Below are positions 34,141 to 42,454 of a stretch of 43,743 nt of DNA, piece after piece; positions within the stretch are counted from its first letter, which is position 1; every line of letters starts with the position of its first letter. This DNA comes from WRKB01 sp031551145 (GTDB lineage: Bacteria; Desulfobacterota; Desulfovibrionia; Desulfovibrionales; Desulfovibrionaceae): contig JAVBNZ010000072.1 of the NCBI GenBank assembly GCA_031551145.1, positions 1 to 43,743 on the forward strand, written 5' to 3'. Made by a program: the position numbers and the translations under genes. The notes beneath the pieces are model-generated. The model had not been told where the DNA came from and searched no databases. It saw only the letters and a list, made by a program, of their open reading frames with translations.

Positions 34141-34628
34141 AACGCCTCCGCAAAGCAACATTGAATAATCAGCATATATCCATAATAAATAGTACCGCTT
34201 TTTTCAGCGTGATGCCAATTCCATATAAACGGGTGCATGCGGAATAGATTGTTTTCCTTGCCCTCCCTCGTTGTGAAATACACGTGCAGCAGCAGGCGAA
34301 CACGCGCGGGAATTCATAAAATCGTGTGCCGTTCATAATTTTTATTGATAAGAGCGACTTTTTACTAAAAAAATACAGAATTGTCTATTCATCTGCGAAT
34401 ACGCACGTGTCAACAGCTTTCAGAGCGGGGGCCGAGGCCGCTGATTCGCGTGCCGGAGCGGCGGGGAAAACAGAGAGCAGATGGACACTCTCAATGTCCA
34501 TCTGCTCTGCCTATGTACAGCGCCCGCCCGGGCGGGCGCTTCAAAGTGGATGCGTTGTACCGTGAAATGCGCACAAGGACGGCGGGAAGCTGTGCCCGCC
34601 GTCCTTTTCGCGTTGTCGGAAACGCGCG
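34141..34628. other. AT-rich intergenic region with stacked inverted repeats
   Basis: This 488-bp gap upstream of the kinase gene has no gene I can support. The part nearest the kinase (34160-34400) is AT-rich. The far part holds three hairpins in a row: GAGCAGATGGACA/TGTCCATCTGCTC (34475-34507), the palindrome AGCGCCCGCCC/GGGCGGGCGCT (34519-34540) and the feoB-end hairpin (34575-34606). Confidence 0.6.
34575..34608. terminator. hairpin terminator at the feoB 3' end
   Basis: AAGGACGGCGGG (34575-34586) pairs perfectly with CCCGCCGTCCTT (34595-34606) around an 8-nt loop. It lies 20 bp beyond the feoB stop codon. The T-run is short and is better on the plus strand, so efficiency for feoB is uncertain. 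Confidence 0.6.
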
Positions 34629-36791
34629 CTACAGGCTTCCGATCTGATACACGGCCACAGCCACGACGTAGGCCGCGGCGGTGTTGAGGAGTATGCTGAA
34701 TCCGGCCCAGCCCCAGGAGGCGGTTTCGCGCCGAATGACGGCCACGGTGGCGAAGCAGGGCGCATAGAGCATGACGAAGAACATGAGAGACAGCGCGCGC
34801 GCCTTGTTCCAGGCCGGGTCTTCGCTCAGGCGATCGCGCAGGGGGTCGGCCTCCTCCGCGTCCACTTCACCGAGGGAATAGGCGATGCCCAGAGTGGAGA
34901 CAATGACTTCCTTGGCCGCGAATCCGCCCACCAGAGCCACGTTGGTCTGCCAGTCAAAGCCGGCCGGTCGGCCGATCGGTTCCAGAGCCTTGCCGGCGCG
35001 TCCGGCGGCGGAATACTCCAAAGCGGCTTCTTTTTCCGCTTTTTCCACTCCGGCCAGCTTTTCCTCGCGGGCTTCGTCCGTAATATCGGTCAGAGCGGCG
35101 ATTTCCTGCCGCTGCGCTTCAAAGGCCTCGGCGCGCTCTTCCGGCAGCTTGGGGAAGGTGATGAGCGCCCACATGAGCACGGAAATGGCCAGAATGATCG
35201 TTCCCGCCTTTTTGATGTATTCCCAGGCGCGCAGCCAGGTGTGCAGCAGCAGGCCCCAGAGCGTGGGCAGGCGGTAGGGGGGCAGTTCCATGACGAAGGG
35301 CGTGGCCTCGCCCTTGAGCACGGTGCTGCGCAGGGCAAGCGCGATCATCAGGGCCGCGACCCAGCCGGCCAGGGTGATGAGAAACATCACGCCCCCCTCC
35401 TGCCCGGCGAAAAAGGCCGTGGTCAGCAGGAGAAAAACCGGCACCTTCGCCCCGCATACCATGAGCGGCGCGGTAAGGATGGTGGCGATGCGCTCGCGCG
35501 TGGTGCGCAGGGTGCGGGCGGCCATAATGCCGGGCACGGCGCAGCCGCCGGGAATGCCGCCGGAGATGATATAGGGCATGACCGAGCAGCCGTGCAGGCC
35601 GAACAGGCGGAAAAGCCTGTCCAGCATGTATGCCACGCGGGCCATGTAGCCGGAGTCCTCCATAAAGGCCACGCAGAAGAGCATGAGCGCGATGAGCGGC
35701 ACGAAGCCGAGCACCGCTCCCACGCCGGCGATGGCGCCGTCCACCACCAGGGAACGCAGCAGGCCTTCGGGCATGAGGCCGGAAACGCCTGCCGAAAGCC
35801 ATTTGAAAAATTCCTCGATCCAGCCCATCGGGATATTTCCGAGACTGATGCTGACCTGATAGGTGCCGTAAAGCACGGCCAGCATGATCAGCGGGCCGAC
35901 CAGCCTGTGGGTGAGCACGCTGTCGAGGCGTTCGGAAAATTCCAGATGCTTTTCGCGATCTTCCTCACGGGAGATCACGCCCTGGCGCAGCAGGGAGTTG
36001 ATGAAGCCGTAGCGGAAATCGGCTATGCGCGCTTCGGGCGTGGTGTTCAGGCCGCTTTTCAGGTGCGCGGCCAGGGTCTGCACCATGCCTTCCAGTTCCG
36101 TGCCCAGGGGGCCGGCACGGCGGCCCTGCTCGATGATGTCGATGTCGCCTTCCAGGTATTTCAGCGCCAGCCAGCGGGCCGGATGGCGATCCGCCAGAAA
36201 GCCGGAATCGCTGATTTTCTTTTCCATTTCCTCCAGCACGGGATCGAGATCCGGCCCGTAGGAAAGGCGCAACGGCTTCCATTCCTGCCCCTTGCGTTCC
36301 ACGGCATACTCTATGGCGGCGCCCATGAGTTCGTTCACGCCCACGCCCGAGCGGGCCACGGTTTCGTGCACGGGAATGCCGAGCAGCTCGCCGAGGCGTT
36401 TTGCGTCCACGCGCAGGCCTTTCTGTTTGGCCTCGTCCATCATGTTGAGGCTCAGGGCGAGCGGCACGCCGAGCTCCAGAATCTGCACGGCCAGGTACAG
36501 ATTGCGCTCCAGCACGCCGGCATTGACCACGTCCACGACCACGTCCGGCCGGCCGTTCACGATCTCGCCGCGCGTGACGCGCTCTTCCTGGGTATAGGCG
36601 CTCAGGGAATAGGTGCCCGGCAGGTCGGTCACTTCGGCCGTGACGCCGTTACGCTCCACCTCGCGCCGCTGGCGCTCGACCGTGGTGCCGGGATAGTTGC
36701 CCACCCTGCGGTGTGCCCCGGTAAAGGCGTTGAACAGGGTTGTTTTTCCGGAATTCGGGTTGCCCACCAGAGCTATGTGTATGTTCGGCAT
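34629..36791 (-). CDS. feoB: ferrous iron transporter FeoB
   Basis: The 720-residue protein has an N-terminal GTPase domain with G1 GNPNSGKT, G3 DLPGTYSL and G4 NMMD, then a helical spacer. The membrane core follows from about residue 280, with the conserved gate segments (GCSVMPYIISGGIPGGCAVPGIMAART and CGAKVPVFLLLT) and a C-terminal part with FAAKEVIVSTLG. It imports Fe(II) under anaerobic conditions. The start ATG 36791 gives MPNIHIALVGN with AGGA upstream; a TTG 15 nt earlier is less likely. No feoA gene lies beside it. A Fur-box-like site at 36822-36836 suggests iron control. Confidence 0.95.
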   Translation of the reverse strand: MPNIHIALVGNPNSGKTTLFNAFTGAHRRVGNYPGTTVERQRREVERNGVTAEVTDLPGTYSLSAYTQEERVTRGEIVNGRPDVVVDVVNAGVLERNLYLAVQILELGVPLALSLNMMDEAKQKGLRVDAKRLGELLGIPVHETVARSGVGVNELMGAAIEYAVERKGQEWKPLRLSYGPDLDPVLEEMEKKISDSGFLADRHPARWLALKYLEGDIDIIEQGRRAGPLGTELEGMVQTLAAHLKSGLNTTPEARIADFRYGFINSLLRQGVISREEDREKHLEFSERLDSVLTHRLVGPLIMLAVLYGTYQVSISLGNIPMGWIEEFFKWLSAGVSGLMPEGLLRSLVVDGAIAGVGAVLGFVPLIALMLFCVAFMEDSGYMARVAYMLDRLFRLFGLHGCSVMPYIISGGIPGGCAVPGIMAARTLRTTRERIATILTAPLMVCGAKVPVFLLLTTAFFAGQEGGVMFLITLAGWVAALMIALALRSTVLKGEATPFVMELPPYRLPTLWGLLLHTWLRAWEYIKKAGTIILAISVLMWALITFPKLPEERAEAFEAQRQEIAALTDITDEAREEKLAGVEKAEKEAALEYSAAGRAGKALEPIGRPAGFDWQTNVALVGGFAAKEVIVSTLGIAYSLGEVDAEEADPLRDRLSEDPAWNKARALSLMFFVMLYAPCFATVAVIRRETASWGWAGFSILLNTAAAYVVAVAVYQIGSL

Positions 36792-36821
36792 CGGGTTGTC
36801 CTGCAAGAGGGTTAATGAACC

Positions 36822-36836
36822 TGAAACTCATTCTCA
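36822..36836 (-). promoter_or_regulatory. Fur-box-like operator upstream of feoB
   Basis: On the minus strand TGAGAATGAGTTTCA resembles the 7-1-7 Fur consensus TGATAATnATTATCA (outer TGA/TCA and most A/T positions kept) and lies 30 bp upstream of the feoB start. Confidence 0.65.
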
Positions 36837-37036
36837 ATTAATCTTCGTTTATCCTCATGTCAAGAAGAAAACACATATTTCACAAAAATCGCAGCATACG
36901 GTGACGGCGGCTGCATGAAGCGGATCGGCAGCACGTTCCCATCTGCCCCCCGCGCGGCGGCGTCCGCAACCGCCATTTTCATATATCAATGTGATATTCA
37001 TGAAAAATATCTAAAAATCCGCGCTCCGGTTTTGTA

Positions 37037-37067
37037 TTGACACCCAAGTGGTATGGTGTACAGTACC
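37037..37067 (+). promoter_or_regulatory. promoter and candidate GntR operator of the TRAP operon
   Basis: A consensus -35 TTGACA (37037-37042) is followed by GGTATGGTGTACAGTACC (37050-37067), an imperfect palindrome centred on TGTACA that covers the spacer and -10 region. It ends 27 bp before the ATG at 37095. HutC-type GntR proteins often bind sites with a TGTAnA-like core, and one is encoded at the end of this cluster. Elsewhere in 36837-37094 I see only an AT-rich stretch. Confidence 0.5.
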
Positions 37068-37094
37068 TTTAAACCTTTTATCCGGGAGGAGGCA

Positions 37095-38243
37095 ATGACG
37101 GCATCCATCACTCCGGCGGTTCTCAGCAAGGCGGAAATTTACGTATTCCGCGCGCCGATCGCCGTTCCGGTACGCACTTCCTTCGGAACCATGCACGACA
37201 GGCCCGCCGTGTTTCTGCGCCTGGAAGACGCGGACGGGGCATACGGCTGGGGCGAAGCTTGGTGCAATTTTCCCGCCTGCGGAGCCGAACACCGGGCGCG
37301 CCTGCTCGAAAGCGTGCTGGTGCCCCTGCTGCTCGGCCGTCGCTTGTCGCCCGAGCGGGGCTGGACGGAACTCAGCCGCGCGGTGGAAGTGCTGGCCCTC
37401 CAGGCCGATGAACCCGGTCCTCTGGCCCAGAGCGTGGCCTGTGTCGACCTTGCGCTGTGGGATCTGGCCGCGCGCCGGGCGCAAACACCCCTGCACGCCG
37501 TATTGGGCGGAGCCGGCCTGACCGCGATGCCCGCCTACGCCAGCGGCATCAACCATCCCGGCGTGGCCGACACGATTGCGCGCACGCGGGAGGAAGGATA
37601 CCGCGCCTTCAAGGTGAAAATCGGCTTCGGCGAGGAGCAGGATCTGCGCAACGTCCACAACGCCCTGGACGCGTTGCGCGAAGGAGAACAGCTTGCCTTG
37701 GACGTCAACCAGGCCTGGGATCTGCCCCAGGCCCTGCGCATGGCGGAAAAACTTGAAGGCCTGCCCCTGCTCTGGCTTGAGGAACCCCTGCGCTGCGACC
37801 GTCCGGCCCGGGAGTGGCTCGAACTGGCCGCGGCCTGCCGCATCCCCCTGGCGGGAGGGGAGAACGTGCGCGGCCGCGAAGCGTTTTCCACCGCCATCGC
37901 CGACGGTGCGCTCGCCGTGATCCAGCCGGATATCTGCAAATGGGGCGGCCTGTCCCAATGCCGCGCCGTGGCCGCGCAGGCGCTGAAGGCCGGACGGCGC
38001 TATTGCCCGCACTATCTGGGCGCGGGCGTCGGCCTGACGGCTTCGGCCCACCTGTTGGCCGCGCTCGGCGGCAACGGCATGCTGGAAGTCGACTGCAACC
38101 CCAACCCCCTGCGGGAAGCTGTACAACCCTTTCCGCCGCTGCGCGACGGGCTCTTCCATCTGGGCGGCGCGCCGGGACTCGGCGCGGAACCGGATATGGA
38201 AGGACTCAAGCGACACGAGGTATTTTACAAACTGTGCCGCTGA
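37095..38243 (+). CDS. enolase-superfamily enzyme (mandelate racemase/muconate-lactonizing type)
   Basis: The 382-residue protein has the capping domain (AEIYVFRAPIAVPVRTSFGTMHDRPAVFLRLED) and a TIM barrel with the catalytic Lys pair in FKVKIG. The metal ligands lie in LDVNQAW (Asp), WLEEPL (Glu) and the GGEN segment, with IQPDICKWGG and CPHYLGAGVGL beyond. The KxK motif places it nearer the muconate-lactonizing subgroup, which includes racemases, epimerases and syn-dehydrations. The substrate is not evident and is probably what the adjacent TRAP system imports. AGGAGG precedes ATG 37095. It is the first gene of the operon. Confidence 0.85.
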   Translation: MTASITPAVLSKAEIYVFRAPIAVPVRTSFGTMHDRPAVFLRLEDADGAYGWGEAWCNFPACGAEHRARLLESVLVPLLLGRRLSPERGWTELSRAVEVLALQADEPGPLAQSVACVDLALWDLAARRAQTPLHAVLGGAGLTAMPAYASGINHPGVADTIARTREEGYRAFKVKIGFGEEQDLRNVHNALDALREGEQLALDVNQAWDLPQALRMAEKLEGLPLLWLEEPLRCDRPAREWLELAAACRIPLAGGENVRGREAFSTAIADGALAVIQPDICKWGGLSQCRAVAAQALKAGRRYCPHYLGAGVGLTASAHLLAALGGNGMLEVDCNPNPLREAVQPFPPLRDGLFHLGGAPGLGAEPDMEGLKRHEVFYKLCR

Positions 38244-38311
38244 AAACACCCCGTTTGGGGGCTTTCGGAACGGCCTGCCCCTCAACACGCATGCAACCGC
38301 GAGGTACCGCC

Positions 38312-39319
38312 ATGAAACGTTTCGCCGCATTCTTTACCGCCGCCCTGTTCACGACGCTGCTGACCGCAACCTCCATGTTCGGAGCCGAAAAAACCAACAT
38401 CATCCTGCTCAGCACTCCCTTCGGCACCGGCAGCTACGTGCTCGGCACGGCCATGGAAAGCATCGTCAACAAAGGGAAGTATCCCTTCACCGTGGCCCAC
38501 GCGGAAACACCGGGTCAGGCCTTCAACATCAACAAGCTGAGCACGGATCCGGCGGCGCGCAAAAACACCGTGATCACGGCTTCTTCCGGCATCAACTGGC
38601 TGGCCGCGCGGGGCGAAAAACCCTTTCCGGCCAAACGCGAAGTGCCTCTGCTTCTCGGCGCCTACAACTACTGCGTGACCTGGCTGGTTACGACCGACTC
38701 CTCCATCAGGACCATGGCCGACCTGAAGGGCAAGCGCATTGCCATGGGCAGAATTCCCCAGGTGATCTGGGGGTATGAGCCCGATGCCCTGCTGCGCTTC
38801 GGCTACGGCGACGATTTTTACAAAAGCCTGAAAATTCAGTTCGTCGGCACCACCGAAGCCGCGACCGCCCTGGTCAACGGTCAGGTGGACGCCGCTACCA
38901 TCGGCGGCTACATCGACCCGGTGAAGGGCGTGTTCTCGCCCGCTCCCCAGACCGTGGAAATGGTGGCTTCCGGCCGCGATCTCATCCATCTCGACTGGAC
39001 GAAGGAAGCGGTGGAAAAAACGGCGGCCAAGGACATCGTGCTCACCCCCTATCAGGTGCCCGCCGGCTCCGTGGACAACCAGAAAAATTCCCTCTGGGCC
39101 GGGGCCGACATGCAGGGCTTTTTCGCCCACGCGGAATTCCCGGAAGAATCGGCCTACCTCTTCACCAAGGCCATGATCGAGCATGTGCGGGATTTCGCGC
39201 AGTACCATGCCATGGGTGCGCTCCTGAGCAGGGAAGGGCTGGTGAAAGGCTGGAAGAAGGAGCAGATCCACCCCGGCGCGCTGCGCGCCTATAAGGAAGC
39301 GGGCATACCGATCGACTGA
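38312..39319 (+). CDS. TAXI-family TRAP transporter solute-binding protein
   Basis: The 335-residue protein has a signal peptide (MKRFAAFFTAALFTTLLTATSMFGA), then the TAXI fold: IILLSTPFGTGSYVLGTAMESIVN, LKGKRIAMGRIPQVIWGYEPDALL, VNGQVDAATIGGYI. It binds a carboxylated solute in the periplasm and hands it to the fused permease encoded next. GAGG lies 8 nt before the ATG. It is in an operon with the enolase-superfamily enzyme 68 bp upstream. Confidence 0.88.
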   Translation: MKRFAAFFTAALFTTLLTATSMFGAEKTNIILLSTPFGTGSYVLGTAMESIVNKGKYPFTVAHAETPGQAFNINKLSTDPAARKNTVITASSGINWLAARGEKPFPAKREVPLLLGAYNYCVTWLVTTDSSIRTMADLKGKRIAMGRIPQVIWGYEPDALLRFGYGDDFYKSLKIQFVGTTEAATALVNGQVDAATIGGYIDPVKGVFSPAPQTVEMVASGRDLIHLDWTKEAVEKTAAKDIVLTPYQVPAGSVDNQKNSLWAGADMQGFFAHAEFPEESAYLFTKAMIEHVRDFAQYHAMGALLSREGLVKGWKKEQIHPGALRAYKEAGIPID

Positions 39320-39420
39320 GCCCGCCTGTCCCCGCTCCGGCGGCACAGTCCCGGAGCGGGGTTTTTCCAAAAACTCCCGAAGCGGAAAGCCACGCTTTCC
39401 ACATGCCGCCGGAGGCTCCC

Positions 39421-41319
39421 ATGTTGAAAGGCCTGTCCCTGCCCCAATGCGTTCTGACCATAGGAAGTCTGGCCATGGTCGCCTACCACGCCGTGGCTTC
39501 GCAGTATCTGTATTTCGGCCAGTGGGAACACCAGACCATCCACTTTTCCTTTCTCTTCCTGCTCATTTTCCTGAGTTACGCCGTCAGGGCGAAAAACCCG
39601 GCGTACAAGGCCTTTCTCTATCTTGTGCTGCTGATCGCCCTGGCCTGCACGTCCTACGTCTATCTCAACATCGAAGAACTGGAGATGTCGCAGGGCTTTC
39701 CCAGCCAGACGGCCGTGGTGGTGGGCGTATGCCTTATTCTGGCAACCTCCCTGGGCACCTTTTTAAGCTGGGGGCTGCCGCTGCTGCTGGTGGCCCTGGG
39801 TTTCACGGCCTATTTCTTCTGGGGAGATCTGCTCACAGGGCCGCTGTATCACCCGCATTTTTCGTTCGACTACGTGATTTCCTTCCTCAGTGTGGGACTT
39901 TCGGGACTGTATGGACTGTTCATGTCCATCAGCGCGGATCAGGTCTTCATGTTCGTGGTGTTCGGCTCCATGCTCAGCATTTTCAAGGTGGAAGGCCTGC
40001 TTATGGAGGCGGGCAAAATCCTCGGCAAACGCCTGCGCGGCGGAGCCGGGCTGACGGCCGTTTTTTCCAACTCCCTGATCGGCATGGTCTCCGGCGCGCC
40101 CGTGGCCAACGTGGCCATCACCGGCCCCTTTGTGCTGCCCTACATGCGCCGATCCGGCTATGACGTAGATGAATCCGGGGGCATACTGGCCTGCTCGGCC
40201 ACGGGCAGCCAGCTCATGCCGCCGGTGATGGGCGCTGCCGCCTTCATGATGGCCACCTTCATCGGCAAGCCCTACGCCGTGGTCATGCTGGCGGCCATAC
40301 TTCCGGCGCTGCTCTTCTATTTCGCCGCGGCCGTGGGCGTGCAGTTCCTCTCCGTGCGCAAGAACCTGCAAACCGTGCAGATGGACGTGGACTGGGCGCT
40401 CATACGCCGGCGCATGTTCGTGTTCATTCTCCCCATCGGCCTGATCTTCGTCATGCTGCTCATGCGCTACAGCCCGGCCAACACGGCCTTCTGGGCCTGC
40501 ATCGTCACGCTTGCCGTGGGTTTCGCGGTCAGGGACACCCGGCCGACCCTGAAGGAACTCGCCGCTTCGCTGGCGAGCGGGGCCGTCACCGGGGCCAAGA
40601 TAGGCATCTCCCTCGCCCTGATCGGCATGGTGGCCCAGACCATCATTTCCACGGGCCTGGGCAGCAAGTTGGCGAGCCTCATCCACGTCATCGCCCAGGG
40701 GCAGCTTTTCATCGCCCTTCTGGTGACCATGATCGTGGCCCTCATCCTGGGCTGCGCCGTGCCCCCGGCGGCGGCCTACGCCCTGTGCGCGATCATCATC
40801 ATTCCCACGCTCACGCCCATGGGCGTGGATTTGCTGCGCGCGCACATGTACTGCTTTTATTTTTCCATCATCGCCGCGGTCACGCCGCCGGTGGGGCTGG
40901 CCTCCCTGGCGGCCAGCGGCATTTCGGGCGGCAGCTACGCGATAACCAGCGTGCACGGCTTCCGGCTTTCCCTGAGCGGTTTTGTGCTGCCCTTCTTCAT
41001 CGTGTACAACCCGATCTTTTCGTGGGATTTCAGCAATCCGGCCTGGGCCTGGTGCTCGCTGATCAACATCTGTCTGGGGCTGGTCTTTCTGGGCGGCCTG
41101 CTTTACGGGGCCATGGCCCGCACTTTTGCCCCGCACGACTGGCCGGCCGCGGCTGCGGGAACCCTGATCTGCTTCTGGCAGGTCGTGGCCGGGGGGGCCT
41201 GGAGCGCCGCATACAATCTGGGCGTCACCGCCTGCATGATCGCCCTGCTCGCGGCGCAATGGATGCTGCAACGGAGGCGGCCCGTGCCGCCGGCCGTGCC
41301 GGATGCCGCGCCGGCGTGA
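39421..41319 (+). CDS. TRAP transporter fused permease (4TM-12TM type)
   Basis: The 632-residue protein is almost all membrane helices. The first four correspond to a DctQ-like part and the rest to the DctM-like part, with conserved segments such as NSLIGMVSGAPVANVAITGPFVLP and SATGSQLMPPVMGAAAFMMA. Fused permeases of this kind pair with TAXI-type binding proteins and import organic acids with sodium. I chose ATG 39421 with GGAGG at 6 nt over the ATG at 39403. The C-terminus is a short Pro/Ala-rich tail. It completes the import operon that begins at 37095. Confidence 0.93.
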   Translation: MLKGLSLPQCVLTIGSLAMVAYHAVASQYLYFGQWEHQTIHFSFLFLLIFLSYAVRAKNPAYKAFLYLVLLIALACTSYVYLNIEELEMSQGFPSQTAVVVGVCLILATSLGTFLSWGLPLLLVALGFTAYFFWGDLLTGPLYHPHFSFDYVISFLSVGLSGLYGLFMSISADQVFMFVVFGSMLSIFKVEGLLMEAGKILGKRLRGGAGLTAVFSNSLIGMVSGAPVANVAITGPFVLPYMRRSGYDVDESGGILACSATGSQLMPPVMGAAAFMMATFIGKPYAVVMLAAILPALLFYFAAAVGVQFLSVRKNLQTVQMDVDWALIRRRMFVFILPIGLIFVMLLMRYSPANTAFWACIVTLAVGFAVRDTRPTLKELAASLASGAVTGAKIGISLALIGMVAQTIISTGLGSKLASLIHVIAQGQLFIALLVTMIVALILGCAVPPAAAYALCAIIIIPTLTPMGVDLLRAHMYCFYFSIIAAVTPPVGLASLAASGISGGSYAITSVHGFRLSLSGFVLPFFIVYNPIFSWDFSNPAWAWCSLINICLGLVFLGGLLYGAMARTFAPHDWPAAAAGTLICFWQVVAGGAWSAAYNLGVTACMIALLAAQWMLQRRRPVPPAVPDAAPA

Positions 41320-41393
41320 GGTAACGGCAAACAAAGTATGCCCTCAGATGTGGTGCTCAAGGGGTATCGAGACGGCGGCTTGGTTTGTCGTCA

Positions 41394-41484
41394 GACAGCT
41401 CTGCTGTCGTCATCCGTACGGCTCGAAGACTCACCTACGGCTGACGCGAGGAAGGCGAAGTTTTCGTGCCTGCCGAGCGGCAGG
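41394..41484. repeat. small inverted repeats downstream of the TRAP operon
   Basis: GACAGC-TCT-GCTGTC (41394-41408) and CCTGCC-GAGC-GGCAGG (41469-41484) are perfect hairpins in the 301-bp gap after the permease gene. Neither has a T-run. The stretch 41320-41490 holds no gene I can support. Confidence 0.45.
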
Positions 41485-41490
41485 GGCTGT

Positions 41491-41620
41491 TGACGCCGCG
41501 GGAATTTTCGTCATCTGCCGAGGAGGACAAGCTTTTTACGAAGCGAGTGTATTCTTCAATACTCGACCCGAGGAAAAAGCGACGTCCGACAAAGGCAGGG
41601 GCGAAAAGGCCGCGGCGTCA
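41491..41620. repeat. 130-nt imperfect palindrome ending at the gntR stop codon
   Basis: The outer arms TGACGCCGCGG (41491-41501) and CCGCGGCGTCA (41610-41620) are exact inverses. Further in, these pair in register or within two bases: TTTTCG/CGAAAA, CTGCC/GGCAG, GGAC/GTCC, GCTTTTT/AAAAAGC and CGAG-TG-TATT/AATACTCG, closing on a CTTC loop at 41554-41557. The right end touches the gntR stop (41621-41623). It could be a MITE-like element, a structured RNA, or an elaborate two-way transcription end for convergent genes. Confidence 0.7.
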
Positions 41621-42373
41621 TCAAGGAACGAGGTCGATGTCAAACCGCACCCTCCCCCCCGGGTGCACCACTTTGGCCGCGTAGATGATGCAGCCGGAGG
41701 GGTCGTGGGCAATGCGCCGCAGCAGCGCCACCGGGGAGCCCGGGGGCAGCCGCAGGTGCCGCGCCGTTTCCGCGCCGACGGTGCCGATGGTGAGCTCCTG
41801 CCGGGCCCTGGCGACCTGAATGCCGAATTCGCCCATGACCGGGATGACCGTGGTTTCGTTGAAACGCGCCGGCATGAGATCAAAAATCCGCTTGTCGAGG
41901 TAGAGCTCGATGAAGGCGAAGCGCACTCCGTCCTTGATATGGACGCGTTTCATATAGCGATAGACCGGAGCGGGCCGGAGGTCGTTTTCCGTCAGCAGCG
42001 GACAGACGGCGACATCGGCCGCTTCCAGCAACTCCACGGTCGCGCCCTCGATGCGCCTGACCATGGCGCCCCAGGACGTGCGCATATTTTCATACGGCCT
42101 GTTGGGCAGTTGCAGGCGCACCTGCGTGCCCCTGCCCTGCCGGCTGTCCAGCCAGCCCTCGGCCACAAGAAGCTGCACCGCCTGGCGCACAGTAACCCGC
42201 GCCACGTCGTACTTTTCCGCGAGGGCGTGCAGGTTGGGCAGCCGGGTGCCGGGGGCGAGCTCCCCGTTTTCGATGCTCTGGCGTATCAAAGCCGCGAGCT
42301 GGCTGTAGAGGGGAGGGCCGGGACGCTGAAAAAGCCGTTCGCGGCCTTCGGGCTGGGAATCATATGCGGACAT
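41621..42373 (-). CDS. GntR-family regulator with UTRA domain (HutC subfamily)
   Basis: The 250-residue protein has a winged helix-turn-helix (PLYSQLAALIRQSIENGELAPGTRLPNLHALAEKYDVARVTVRQAVQLLVAEGWLDSRQGRGTQV) and a UTRA effector-binding domain from about residue 95 to the end. HutC-type members are usually repressors released by a substrate or intermediate of the pathway they control. The gene converges on the TRAP/enolase operon and is its likely regulator. The start ATG 42373 has GAGG 11 nt upstream. It has its own promoter with an operator-like palindrome (42394-42436). Confidence 0.88.
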   Translation of the reverse strand: MSAYDSQPEGRERLFQRPGPPLYSQLAALIRQSIENGELAPGTRLPNLHALAEKYDVARVTVRQAVQLLVAEGWLDSRQGRGTQVRLQLPNRPYENMRTSWGAMVRRIEGATVELLEAADVAVCPLLTENDLRPAPVYRYMKRVHIKDGVRFAFIELYLDKRIFDLMPARFNETTVIPVMGEFGIQVARARQELTIGTVGAETARHLRLPPGSPVALLRRIAHDPSGCIIYAAKVVHPGGRVRFDIDLVP

Positions 42374-42393
42374 GCGGAATATTGCCTCAAAAT

Positions 42394-42436
42394 GCGGAAT
42401 TTCCGCCGATTATAATGAAATTTTCAACAAACTCAA
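42394..42436 (-). promoter_or_regulatory. promoter and palindromic operator of the gntR gene
   Basis: On the minus strand TTGAGT (42436-42431), 16 nt, then TATAAT (42414-42409) form a good promoter. The palindrome GCGGAA-T-TTCCGC (42394-42406) sits at the expected transcription start, and ATGCGGA occurs twice more towards the start codon. Autoregulation is likely. Confidence 0.65.
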
Positions 42437-42454
42437 ATGTTGCCGCGAGCGGGA

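Noticed and set aside
41320..41620. CRISPR array or integron site
   Set aside because: There are no regularly spaced direct repeats; the structure is a single large palindrome plus two small hairpins.
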